A DNA stretch of 64,000 bases from positions 1-64,000 of the forward strand of contig QJNS01000075.1 in the NCBI GenBank assembly GCA_004154925.1. The letters are read 5' to 3'. Of this stretch, positions 35,931 to 47,538 are shown in pieces (position 1 is the stretch's first letter; the number at the start of each line of letters is the position of its first letter). The position numbers were made by a program, and so were the translations under genes. The DNA is from Monosporascus cannonballus. Taxonomy: Eukaryota > Ascomycota > Sordariomycetes > Xylariales. The notes under the pieces were generated by a model that worked only from the letters and a program-made list of their open reading frames with translations, ran no database searches and was not told where the DNA came from.

Positions 35931-37095
35931 TCAACGGTCAGTAAAGCGAATCGTCGAAGACGGGCGATCTTGGTTCACCGGTTTTCTCCTCTTCAGCTTG
36001 GACGACCGATCGTCTCCCTCTCCAGTCGAATATCCAGTCTCTCCGTCATCCGGGAACCCATCTCCATAACCCTCGAAACTGCTGTCTTGATAGCTGCGCT
36101 TCTTGATGTTACGTCGCATGCGGTCTGCCTGTGGTGCCTGTAGCTTGCTCGACTTGGTTGTCGCGCCCGCAGTCGATCCAGCCGGGGTACTCGGTGCCGT
36201 CGCCTTGATGCCTTGATCCTGAACGGCCTTCTTGGAAACATTGCTCAGGGCCAGGTCACCCAGGACAGAGTTATCCCATGCTTCCTTAGGTATGGGCCCC
36301 TTGGCCATGGTCGTCGCTTTGAGCAAGTCCGATTTAACCCTATCCGAGAATCCCAACTCAATATTCTTGCCTTGCACCTCGTGTACATACCACTCGGACT
36401 CCGGAACCGCACACATGGCCAGAAAACCGTCAGAGTCGAGCGGATCCCTCTTGTCCACATCGAAATGGCCGTTGACGCCAAGCGACTTGATATGGCCCTT
36501 GTACGTCTTTCTGAGCGCGTTCTTCTCTCCGTTCGGCTTGGTACGAGCGACCTCGGCAGCGATGCCGGCAAGGTTGAATTTCTCGAAGAGGTCTTCAGAC
36601 AAGCACGGGGAAGACGCAAAATGGGCTAGAAGAAACAGGTGTCAACCGAATTCCACTGATACAAGAAATGCCGCATCACCCCACAGCAAATGCCCAATAT
36701 ACTTGAGGCAAAGACGGAGGGAAGGCACTGCAACGGAGACGTGTTAGAGTAGAGGGAGCCTTACGAGTTCTGCAAAGAAGGTATTTTTCACCGACATCAA
36801 GATGTAGGTTTTCAATACCAAGTTTGCGAGGATCCTCGAGATGGACTTTCTTCTGCTCTTGGTCTCCCATGTCGTCAAACGGACGCTTCCGTTTAGTCGG
36901 GAGGTCGTCAGTCATGCTGTAATCGTGAGACCCGTCGGGGGCAAAATGACCATTGACGGAGTGTGCAGGGGTGGGAAGCGTGGCGGTAGTGATCGATGTC
37001 ATAGAGCTATTCATGCTCGAAGAATGGTCCACGTTGCTAGGGGAGAATTGTGAAGGGCTCTGAGGTGTCTGAGGATTGAATGACATGGTCGCCAT
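35931..37095 (-). CDS. MED19: Mediator complex subunit 19 (Med19/Rox3)
   Basis: Two exons: 37,095-36,765 and 36,625-35,931, joined by a 139-bp GTAAGG...TTCTAG intron in phase 1; protein 341 residues. Splicing gives [20 protein letters not shown] running straight into [20 protein letters not shown], the diagnostic Med19 core. The segment [20 protein letters not shown] and the later [17 protein letters not shown] are also Med19 landmarks. The C-terminal [20 protein letters not shown] and a basic KRRK tail are typical of fungal homologues. Med19 sits in the head module of Mediator, which links transcription factors to RNA polymerase II in the nucleus. The gene is divergent from CDC34 across about 2.6 kb. 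Confidence 0.9.
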
Positions 37096-38939
37096 CTGAG
37101 TAGATCGTGAGGGAAATGACGGAGTGTCGGATTAATTTCTGCAGTGCAGAAAAAAAAATCGAAAGGCGATTGAGTCTTAGATGATCCAGTCACGAGATAC
37201 GGGAAGAAGGTGCGGGAAACCTCTGAGGATGCAGTAGACGGCCGTGAAGGCAGGATATTGATCTCGGTCAATCGTGTCGTATGATGGACTCTCGGTGAGC
37301 AGCGTCGTAGGAATGGCGACACCCGGGATATTATCAGAATGCAACTCGGCAAAAGTGCCTTCGGCGCGCTCGATAGAAATCGTCGTCAATAGCTGATGCG
37401 AGGCGGGAGACTGGGCGTCGATGGATTTTCGCTGCAGCAAGTTGCGGCAAACCGCCGACCGGCTGTCGTGGTCGGAGAGTACCCGAGTCCGCCAACATGC
37501 ACTGGTTCAACCTCGTGGGCGCTGAATCGGATAAATAATATTTTTGGGCGATGACGGCGTAGTAGCGACAGCGATAATCGTAAAATCCGATGTTGTCCGG
37601 CTGCCGTGGCGGAGGGGAGATTGACTTCTTGGTCAGTACGTTGTTGGGTTTTGATGATGTTGGAAAGAAAGGGTGAACGGGATGGCGGGAAGAGACGGGG
37701 AAGCGTTGATTGAATGGATGGGGGCGTGTGTCCGGTGCCCTGTTGCTTGGGGGTGCGTGGGCGGGTGCGCCGATGTTGCTTTGCAACCATGCCTCAAGCC
37801 AAGTGGGGCTGGCCTAGAATCACACCAAGGAGTGAGCGTGAACAATCTACCTGTATGTCCTATATTCAAAGGCTTTCAATGGTGAAAGAGTTTGGAAGTT
37901 TCAAACCATCATTCCAACACCGAGATACTTGAAGTCATTGATCTCGCTTTAATAAAGAGCGTCGGGGACTACGAATCAACCCTCACAAGGGGATCCCAAC
38001 CGGCAACTAGGTGTTTAAGAGTCCAAGTAGATGGAGTAGCAATATTACATAATTCATCCGAGGTCTCATTTTTCATCGATGGCAGGCCCTCCCGAACAAG
38101 TCCTATTGCTAGCATCATACAATTTTGTGGCATTTGGACCTCCAATGATTTAAATGGCCGGAAGGACGACTCGGCGAACTGATAGGCACAAACAACTACT
38201 ACAAACAACTACCGCAAAGGGCAGTACGTAAATTCCGCCGTCGGATAAACTACTAAGCAGCTTCACTTCGAAACTCTAAGATTCGAGGACTAGTATCAGG
38301 TTTAATAGAACCTAGAGGGGATGCAGCTTCAGGACAGCCCTGCTAGACTCAGGTCTCTCTCTCTATATATAATTCCCGGTTACGATCTGTTGTGCGGTAA
38401 CCGTCGGCTCGGATACTGTCAGACACAAAGGACAGATCCATTACGGCCCCCATGTCTGCACCATACTTCGTACTCCTCGCAATGATTGGTCGGACTCTTT
38501 ACGGCTGGCTAACATAGGTGATTGAAGTCGTCAAGTGTCAGTCACGTGGGGGCCAAGAGAAGGACGACATCGCTTGAACTGTTCTTGGGTTTTGCGTCCA
38601 TTGCTCTGAACACTCACAATAACCCAAAATGCACTCAGGATTATCGCTTGTGTTCCATTCAGCTTGTGTTCGTATTCACTAATACCTACCTAGGAATTCA
38701 ATTCTAAGCAGCGTGACATTCCTTTCTTCGCACAATTGCTTCAGATGCGGCACCACGTCCATACTAGGTACATAAGGTATCAGTGATTACTTACTCGGTA
38801 CCTGCCAACCTACAAGCTTCAGCACTGATATGTAACGTCGATGAAAAACGAAAGAGGCGGCTCCTTACCAAGCAAAGTCCTTAGCAGGGGCTCCACACTA
38901 GCGCCAAGCCGACCTAAAGCCTGAAGGGTACCTTGTTTC

Positions 38940-38980
38940 CACCCCCTCAACAGGGGGTGTTGATGATTCCCCTAGAGGGG
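38940..38980. repeat. Two adjacent small hairpins
   Basis: CACCCCCT (38,940-38,947), loop CAAC, AGGGGGTG (38,952-38,959) is a perfect 8-bp stem. CCCCT (38,969-38,973), AG, AGGGG (38,976-38,980) is a second one, 9 bases further on. G-rich runs alternate strands. The function is unknown; it may be a transposon footprint or a binding site. Confidence 0.7.
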
Positions 38981-39164
38981 GAAAGGAATGTGCACGACGA
39001 AAGGAGGCAAATATAACAGTTAAAATCCCCATTGGCCCCTTTCTACGATGAGCTGGATAATACCTTTACCTCGACCCATTGTTGCCGTCGAAACGAGTAG
39101 TTCTCTGAAGACCAACGCAGTGACGAGTCAGCAGTGGTAGGTAACTCTGAGCGAGGAGCGCAGG

Positions 39165-39187
39165 CCAGGCAAGGCAAGGCAAGGCAA
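39165..39187 (+). repeat. (AGGCA)n microsatellite
   Basis: About four and a half perfect copies of AGGCA, within the upstream region of CDC34. Confidence 0.9.
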
Positions 39188-39690
39188 GCGCCTGGTTAAT
39201 CAGTTATAAGCGCCCCATAGGCGGTGGGATCGTCGCTCGTTGAATCTTTCATTCATAAAACCCCTAAGAACCCCTAGTGCCACCGCCCAACACCTTCTCT
39301 CGCCTCTGACGAACTTGAAGTGTTATTAGCCCAGTCTTCCCACGTCACACACTACACTCATACCCACACCACCCCAAGTCACACAGCAGAAAACGCGCTT
39401 CCATATAGTTGGGCTACGAATCAGTCGGCTCACCCACCACTATCACTCTCTTGTTTCTTTCCACTCACTTATTCCTAACCCGTCGTATTTCCTCGTCCAC
39501 CTCGCGAGGTATCTTTTTTCGAGCCGAAGCAGGCTAGGAGAAGCGGGTGCGCGCCTCGGCCTTGGACCCGGCACCGATCTCGACGAACACGATCACGCTC
39601 TTGACCAACTACGCAAGCCTTCCTACCGCATCATCCAGCCTCCTTCGCCAACCCTTCACTGTTTACTCCTTGTCTCATATTCCCTTCACG

Positions 39691-40531
39691 ATGTCTGGAC
39701 GGGGGGTTACCGGCGGTGCTAAGCACCGGCTAATGAGCGAGATGCAAGATCTCTCAAAGGAGAAATGGGTCAATATCGATGTAAGTTGTCACGTCAGGTT
39801 CTCTTTAGGCCGCCCGAATAAGGCTGACAAACTGTTGTTATCTCAGCTGGTTAACGGAAATATCATGCGGTGGCGTCTCGGCCTTATTGTCGTTAACCCC
39901 GAGAGCGCGTTCAATGGCGGATACTTCAAGGTGAGTTCCTTCTGAGGCGGATCCCCTCACTTTGCTAGAGGAGCATCAGCGGCTTATAATATCCCTCCTG
40001 TAGGCCGAGATGACGTTCACCCACGAATATCCCTACCAACCGCCCCAGTTCAGGTTTCTCATTCCGATCTACCACCCCAACGTTTATCCCGATGGCAACG
40101 TCTGTATCTCCATTCTCCACACTCCTGGTGAGGATATCACATCGGGCGAGCAGGCTAGTGAACGCTGGTCTCCTCTCCAAGGCGTTGAGTCGGTCCTTCG
40201 TTCAGTTCTCCTCCTTTTAGACGATCCCGAGATAAACTCTCCGGCGAACGTGGATGCTAGCGTCATGTACCGAGACGATCGGGCGGCATACAACAGGAAG
40301 GCAAAGGAAACAGTGGAGAAGTCCAAGGGGGATATCCCGCAAGGATTCGTGATGCCGAACTCCTTGGAACCGCCACCTCCACCCAAGACGGCTGACGACG
40401 ATGCTGCGTTCTGGGCTGAGAGCGACGAAGAACTGGACTTCGGTGGCAGCGACACGGGCTCAGACAACGAGATGGCGGAGTTCGACGAAAATGGCGAGGA
40501 GGGTAGCGACGATGACGACGATCGTTCCTAA
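39691..40531 (+). CDS. CDC34: Ubiquitin-conjugating enzyme E2, Cdc34/Ubc3 type
   Basis: Three exons (39,691-39,780; 39,847-39,930; 40,004-40,531) with GTAAGT...CTCAG and GTGAGT...TGTAG introns, both in phase 0; protein 233 residues. The catalytic block HPNVYPDGNVCISILHTPGE places the active cysteine at residue 92. Just after it comes the acidic insertion (GEDITSGEQASERWSP) that marks the Cdc34/Ubc7 class. The C-terminal tail is long and strongly acidic (EESDEE...EEGSDDDDD), as in Cdc34, where it binds the cullin of SCF ligases. The enzyme passes ubiquitin to SCF substrates such as cell-cycle inhibitors, in nucleus and cytosol. The start at 39,691 gives the family N-terminus; upstream in-frame sequence is 5' leader. 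The Cdc34 choice over Ubc7 rests on the acidic tail. Confidence 0.92.
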
Positions 40532-42351
40532 ACAGCGTAGTTTACTCTCGCGTGTCCAGCGACGCATCACCACTACATTACACTCACGATATCACGAACC
40601 ACAGGACCATTTATTATGTCAGCACATCGGTATAACTTGCATAGCGACGGACGGCGGCGTTCCGGGAATCTCATGTCCCATTGGAGCCGGTAGCAGAGGG
40701 CCTTACTCGCATATGTGCCACCTGATTGGATCAGTCAAGGGGCGCGCTTTCGCATTTCCCCTTTCAGATAGAGGAGTTAAGCACCAGAGAATGAGAGAGG
40801 ATGCCCGAGGCAGTATAGCAGGCTACGGGTGCAGGTACCACAGCAATGCCGAGGGACCTGCAGTTTATTCATAACTAGACGGTTATGCAGGCTTGTATCG
40901 GAAAAAAGCCTCGGAACCCACTCGATTCTTCTAGATCCTGGGGCTCCATCACCCTGGCACACATGCCCAAGATCGTATTTGTCTATAACCGTCGAGCTAG
41001 AAGTGGTCCCAGTTAGCTCAGGGACATTGAATGGCTATCAGATGTCGCGGCACCCAGACTTCAAGATACATAGCTATGATCCAATTCTAGGCTATATTGC
41101 AAGATGACAAGCTGAAGAACTCGAGAACAGATTTCGGGAGAAGGCCTCCTTATATACCCACAGTTTAGTTTGTATGGGGGAAAAAAATTGGGAGACCTCC
41201 GAGATTCCCTACGTAGTAGATCCAACCCTGGTCGAATCATTAGATTCGCCTTAACCCTGTAACACCAGTCAGAGCATCCTTCTTATCTAGGTATTAAATA
41301 CATACGTCGAAGCTTTTGTGCGCGCGCGAGAGCGTGCAGAGGACCATGAGTGACTCAAGCGTTATCGGATTAGCTAGGTAGGTAACGCTACCTTGGCATA
41401 CACCATTCTACTTATGAAGAGTATCGACTACATCGAAAATATGCACCTCCCACCGAGGGTAATGAAGCGTAAGGCAGTCTATGGTTAGGTACATTGTTAT
41501 GGACCATGGTAGATTAAGCCGGAATCAAGTCTTTTTCGAATATTAGACATGTAGTAGGATGCACAAGCTTGCACGTGGGATCTGAGGCCTTCCTGCTATC
41601 CATCGACTGTGTTCTTCTATGTCTACCGAGATTATGGCAGTAAAGGAAAGCTATTGGTTGCAGATGGAAGATCGCAAACATGTGTAGGTACCTAAGTACT
41701 ATGGAGAAGCAATTGGGAGGTCCAAAAGCACATGTTACCCAATACAATGCAAATCTGCTACGCACAGCAGGTTACGGGTAACAAGTGGAGCCACTATTAC
41801 AAACACGCCCCAAGGCGCGGCGCGGGGTTCTTCGATCGATCCCGCTTGGAGACGTGCTATGGTAGGCCGCACGGTTGGGCGAGGTGGGCAAGGCTAGGCG
41901 ATGGTTGTATCCCAAGTGTAGTTTCCTCGCGCCTAACTTATTAAGCTAAGCTAAGTCTCAATGCCGCCGTACAGCGGCTTCTTGGATATAGCATCAAATA
42001 TTTTCTAGAATGCTATGGTAGGTACCTAGCAAGTAACAACAATGACTCCGCCCTGGGCCTGAGGGGTAGGCGGCCTTTACGGTTACAGCAATAAACAAGA
42101 TTTTTTGACTTTGCCAGTTCGCATTTGGTTCCATTCGGTCACTTGGATTTCACATTTTATCCTCAATGTTAAACAGTAGCGTCTTTCCACACATGCATTT
42201 TGCTCCTAAGTTAGCACCCTGAAATCCCTAGCCTGCTTTGTCCTCAGCCGTCTTCCGCCGACTTGGAAACATAGTATCCCCCTCCGCCGACCCCCCTCCC
42301 AATACCCGTATTATTTTGGACGTATCTCGGCTTTTTTTTCTTAATCCAAAG
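40532..42351. other. Intergenic, no gene recognised
   Basis: About 1.8 kb holding the CDC34 3' region and the upstream region of the Rup1-like gene. Only short frames occur. A CG-alternating run GTGCGCGCGCGAG near 41,319 and TAGGTA-type repeats were noted; neither has a clear meaning. Confidence 0.5.
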
Positions 42352-45300
42352 ATGTCCGCCAACGCGGCCCCGTCCGAGGATGACGTCTCCCTGTTTTGTG
42401 ACATCATTACTGGGCTGTCGAGAACTGAAGCCATTGCCCGCCTAAAGGTGCGCCTTGATAGAACCCCGGATGGCGCCTTCTGAGTCCCTTGGAATATTCC
42501 AGACTAACAAAACCTTGCTCTTCCATCCCAGGCTAATAATAATGATATCCAACGAGCGACGGAGGAATACTTCGAGAATCCCGAGAGCACAAAGGTGTGA
42601 TTGATTGCCTTGGAATCGCTGTCCCCATACTCCCGGCCCTCGAAACTAAACTACGTGCCTAGTATAAATGGGACGAATCGCATTTCACCGACGTCGAGGA
42701 TAATAACGCAGGTGTCTGTGGGTTGCTCCTCTCTATCCTATAATCCGGCGAGCGAACGACTGATGCTTCTTCCTCCATAAGCCTTTAACATTCAAGGTCC
42801 TGATGAGCTGGCCCCTCCAACTTATCATGACAGTACTGCACCGACTCGTCCACCCTCGAGAGCGAATAACCGGTCGCCGTTGGGTAGGTTAACAGACTGG
42901 ACTGCGCAGGGGGCAGCAGGTACAGCTCCTCCGCCTCGAAAAGTCTCGGTGCTAATCCGCCTTTTGCAGTTGAGGGTGCTCCAACCAACCATGCAGAGGA
43001 AGACGCTGCTCTCCAGCGGGCGCTCGCCGAATCCGCCGCCGAGTCCGGAGTCGCGCCTCAAGAAACCGGCGTTGTTGATAACAGCGCGTCCGTTAAGTAT
43101 TTTGGCCCTGCAAACCGAACGGATTACGACTCCTCCCAGTGGGCTATGGTTCCGACCAAGGCGTCGACGGAGACCACGACGACAGATCCTAGACCGTCCC
43201 TACGTAAGCGACAGCCAGGTGCGCCGGCGTTCATCCGACAACCCAAAGGCTGTCGTTTGGGATCCCTACTATCCATATACCACGAGATACCCTTAGTAAG
43301 AAATATACTGCTTAGCTTCCCAACGCCTGCGCGCTCTTACGGACATAATTCGGAATGGTGGAAAGGTCAGCCTATCCTGAAGCCCGAGGCTTTAGCAGCA
43401 ATGATGAGGGGTGAGCAAGTTGAAGGGGATGATGCCTATCCCGCATTTAACGAAGAACTCCACCGCCTCATGGCGTTCCTCGACAAGACAGACCGCAGCT
43501 ACTGCGCAGTAGATGCCTTGATCGGGACCCGGCCGATAGACCCTAGCGGAGGTCGGCACACCTGGGGAGTGGATTACGAAACGAAGTTCTTGGATCATAT
43601 ATTCGAAATGAACCACTCGATACCTGGATTCGACGTCGCCCCCATGATTAGTGTAGGGGAGCTCGTTCCTGCGTCTTCGCCTGCGAGTAACGAATCGTCC
43701 GATGATAGCGAAGCCCTCGAGAATGAGCAGAATTCCGTTAACTTCGGGCTGCTCGACATCCATTTGGACCACGACCAATGGTCCTGGGTAAATTCGCTGT
43801 ACGATGCCTTGGACCAATTACTCTGGGCCCAAGCTATAGCACCCGAACAGTCTGCTCCAGAGAGTGCCGGCATCGCCCTGTTAGTGAGGCCCGCGGAAGT
43901 AATCACGATGCGATTTAATGGAGCTGGATTACAGAAACCTTGCGAGATACCAGCCGCGTTCTATGCGGACAGATATATGGAAACTCGTCAGGACTTGGCA
44001 CGTCATTTCCAGCGCCAGATCCATGCGATTAGGAGAAACGGCCTTCAGGAATTAGCCAGGTGGGAGGGAAGCCGGGTCATGTGCAGAGGGGAGCCGGGTT
44101 GTTCCAAAGTAGCGTCGCTCGACCGGACACACGATATCCGCTCGTGCCGCGCGAAAATCATCGAGAACTTCGAGGTGCTTATCGACCAGCAGAGGAAAAA
44201 TGCACAGTGGCGGCACTACGAGGACCAATGGAATGAAGACATACCCTACAGCATGAATGACCTCCGTTTGGTCTCGACATGGACTGGCCCCTTCCAACTC
44301 ACTGCAGAGGAGTCGTCGAAACAGAAGAAATGGGAGCGCATCATCGAGGCTGCGAGGGACGAGCTCGAACAGCTCGATCGAGAAATGGCGGGTGAGTACC
44401 ATCCATCCCATAACGATGGGGCCGGAATAACCGTGAACGTAGTCTACAAGGAGATACAAGAAGAATTCCTGGAGCAACTGGAAGTTTTAAGCAAGCGATT
44501 GACTTGTCAGGAACATGAAGTTGACGATGAACGCTTCGTGCACCGTAATGATCCGGAGGCGTATCATCCCGAGTACTGGAACCCATCCCAAAAGTACTTG
44601 CTCCGAGGTGTTGCGCTGGGCGAGGTGACCTACGTATGCGTTCGAGGCGAAGCGGATTTGATCGATATTGGCCAGGAATCCAAACCCAATGACCAGTGGT
44701 GGAAAATTGAATGCCCCGACGATACGTCACCAACGACTTTTGAGGTACGACTATGTCCACATGTGCGGGCTCGAGTAGCATACTAAACCCTCTGCAGAAA
44801 GTATCACTCGAGGACGTGCTCCAAGCGGCTAAGACCGGGTCTCAGTGGCCTATGCTAGTGTACGCTACCGAGAAGGCCTTAGAAGCGACCCCTATCCCCC
44901 CATCGGATGCGCTGCGCGTGAGCCGCCCTGCTCTCCTCTCTTTTGGGGCGCAACTAATTATCACGATAGATGTTTGTCAAGGCCGACAACCGCTCGTTCC
45001 AACAGGAGCTTGCGCAAGAACAGAACCAAGAACAGACTCACGAGGACGAGCCGCCACCGCTTGCAGCCATCAGCGCCGACACGTTATCGCATATTCCGGT
45101 GGCTTCTCCGGCGAAACGTAAGCATAGCGCAAGCTCGTCCGTGGCCACAAATGGCAGTTCGCAAGGCGGTCTCGACGACGTGGACCTGACGTTCTCGGAC
45201 GACCGCGACCCATTTGACGGAGACGACAGACCGACTACATCCCACAGAGAGTTTGCCAATGCCAGTCCTCAGTCTAATAAGCTGGGTGGCATTGTCGAGT

Positions 45301-45551
45301 CGCTCGCAAATTGTCGGACTAACGAGTCTCCTGGCGGAGGGCGGAGCGAGCAGGGGCATGCCTCTAGCGAAGGCCTCGAGGTGGAAATGCAAGAGACACC
45401 CTCGCAGGCGAGAGCGCCCGAGATGCAAGAACGCGCCGGCGGTCCCGCGCCGTTCTTCGGCGCCCATGGCATCGATAACAACGCTACGAATGGTACCGTC
45501 GATAGCATGGATATGGATGTAGATTTGGACCACCCGGACGGCCAGCCCTAG
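42352..45551 (+). CDS. Rup1-like protein with UBA domain and ubiquitin-interacting motif, 940 residues
   Basis: Seven exons: 42,352-42,447; 42,532-42,594; 42,663-42,711; 42,782-42,919; 42,970-44,744; 44,798-44,917; 44,970-45,551. All junctions are GT-AG and keep one frame, giving 940 residues. Residues 1-50 form a UBA-like three-helix domain (FCDIITGLSRTEAIARLKAN, then DIQRATEEYFENP). Residues 125-140 (EEDAALQRALAESAAE) fit the ubiquitin-interacting motif. The large central region (LLSIYHEIPLVRNILL; ELHRLMAFLDKTDRSY; FYADRYMETRQDLA; LTCQEHEVDDERFVHR; KYLLRGVALGEVTYVC) resembles a fungal family with the fold of a ubiquitin-specific protease. I do not see a clear Cys-box, so enzymatic activity is doubtful. 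The ADNRSFQQELAQEQ motif near the end is also family-typical. Rup1 in yeast regulates the Rsp5/Ubp2 pair. The fourth intron has a weak GTACAG donor but a good CTAAT branch site and TTTTGCAG acceptor. Confidence 0.82.
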
Positions 45552-47538
45552 TCCGAGACTGGCTTCTGGTTACCGATACTTACCATGGTCATCGCATTAC
45601 TCGTCGGGGGCCTTGAATGAGGGCTGAGGACTTCGGCGTTCGCCGCACTTCACGCCACGATGGCATTGCGCCAGCGGTACTAAACGATAAGGAGGTGCAC
45701 CGCAGCTCGGGGCAGTATGACGGGATACCGGTTGGTGGTCGAGCCGGCGTTCCAAAGGTGGGCGTTCAGGAGGGGCGCGTTGCTGCGTCAGTTGGTCAGT
45801 TGGTCAATCTGGTTCACCTACATCCCTATGTACAGCCACTCAGTGATTGATACCCCCCAGAGCAGGGGACTCGAGGAGTGTGGACGGGTTATTGTTGCCT
45901 ATGGACAGTCCCCCTGTGAGTCGGGAATGCTGATCGGGATCCGATGGCAACCTCGGCAAACTACATATGTGTGTTATGATTCTCACATTCAGCGTACATC
46001 AGCGGGGGGAGCTATGATTAGATAGCAGGCTATCGCCGCGGTATCTAGCATCCCAACCGCGACCTCTTCAGTCAATGAATGATATAACAAGTTAAATATG
46101 TCTTTGGGGGAACAGGCGCATTTGCTATTACCGTTCTCCTCGTATAAGTGAATATCCTTTATCATCATTAACAGCTTTATAAGAGGAAGTAAAACTGGAC
46201 AGCTATACACAGAGAATGTGATGCGAACTCTTTCTTAAAGTTCCCGGCCGGCCAACTAGCACAGTTAATCGTCTAAGAGACAATACTCGAGTATACGGAC
46301 AAGGATAAGCTGCGTAATACAGCAGGGAAGTTTGCGATAACAAGAGGGCTCAGGAGTCGGCTAATTTGATTGGTCGATGGGTTAAGCAACAGAAGCTTCT
46401 AGTAGCTTCTATAGCTCATCGGCAGAGGGTTCACGACGCTAACCCGAAGCGGAAGTGCTAAATCACTTTCGCATAAGCTTGAATTCCTATTCTTCGATCG
46501 AAATCAGTTGCCGTTACTCACGCCCAAGTCAACGAGAGCTGTGACATCCTCCCTCGATTTACTGTACTTGCAGCCTGACAAGCGACAAAGGCTGAAGTTA
46601 TTCGATCACCGTCCCACCCCCTGAAGAGGTACAAACTCTCTTTATATCTGATCCCCGCGACCCCGCCATTAGGCGTTATTTGTTCGTTCTACTGGGCAGC
46701 GGGCTAAGTACCCACTACTACTGTAAGCGCCTGAGGGTACATCTTCTTAAGGATCCGTTTCCCACAAGAGTCTCTACATACAGACTCCTGAGGGAACCGG
46801 TCTCCATAACTCGGGGACTGAATAGTTGCGTGTGCAACGGCTGAACTACTCTGAACGCTTCTTTCCTATTGGCCTGAGTTTTGGTTTCTTAGAATCTGCT
46901 CCCGATTCTCTGGGCAGGGTCGAGTGTGACAAGATAGACGAGGAGAGACAGGGATATAGGTATCATTCGACGGGGGTCCCAGGACGGAGGCTTGTTGTGG
47001 GCTGACAGCGCCGGCATTCAAACGTCACACCTCGTTAACCTTCCCCCACCCTGCCACCCGTCGCCGCATGAACAAAAGACGAGTGAGAGAGGAGAGAGGG
47101 AGGGAGAAAAAGTGAGGCCTTCATCGAGTTCCCGAATCTTCCACCCATTCGAGCACTTTCATAAGCCTAGATCCATCTGCACTAGACTAGAGCTTATTTT
47201 CCTTTACTTACGCGGGTGCAACGGCCAACGAAACAACACCCTCTTTTTCCTTTTTCCATCCCCGGCCACAAGAAACAATAGTCACTAACAAGACGCTACC
47301 TACGTACCGAACCTCCATTGGACGGCAAAGTCAAACAACCTTGCAACAAACCAAGTTTCTACACAAGACGCACACACTACATTCAACAAAGCTGCTATAT
47401 TTCTGCTCTCCCTCTCAATAATCGATCCCACTGCGACCTCGTACGGGGAGCATCAAGCTCACCATACTCATATTAATCAACCCCCTACACTCTCCTCGGA
47501 GACACACACCACTGGAAGAAGAGAGATAAACCACGAAG
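45552..47538. other. Intergenic, mostly the upstream region of the J-protein gene
   Basis: No convincing gene. A plus-strand frame at 45,717-46,025 (102 codons) is unexplained. From about 47,030 the DNA becomes CT-rich, typical of a fungal core promoter and 5' leader, and it contains a heat-shock element (listed separately). Confidence 0.55.
47129..47141 (+). promoter_or_regulatory. Perfect three-unit heat-shock element
   Basis: TTCCCGAATCTTC consists of TTC-nn-GAA-nn-TTC, the ideal inverted-triplet binding site of heat-shock factor Hsf1. It lies about 400 bp before the J-protein start codon, in the right place for its promoter. Yeast SIS1 is a known Hsf1 target, which supports a real regulatory role. 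Confidence 0.7.

Larger units (their letters stand above)
37096..39690. other. Divergent intergenic region between MED19 and CDC34
   Basis: About 2.6 kb without a convincing gene. Minus-strand frames at 37,177-37,870 are Pro/Ser/Arg-rich and most likely belong to the MED19 5' leader. The part just before CDC34 (39,280-39,690) is CT-rich, as in fungal promoters and leaders. Two hairpins and a microsatellite are listed separately. Confidence 0.6.

Noticed and set aside
37177..37870. Pro/Ser/Arg-rich minus-strand frames upstream of MED19 as a gene
   Set aside because: Several overlapping frames of equal quality, low complexity, and position in the leader region of MED19.
46395..46470. tRNA-like D-arm TAGCTCATCGGCAGAGG
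   Set aside because: No anticodon stem or T-arm with GGTTCRA follows at the right distance.
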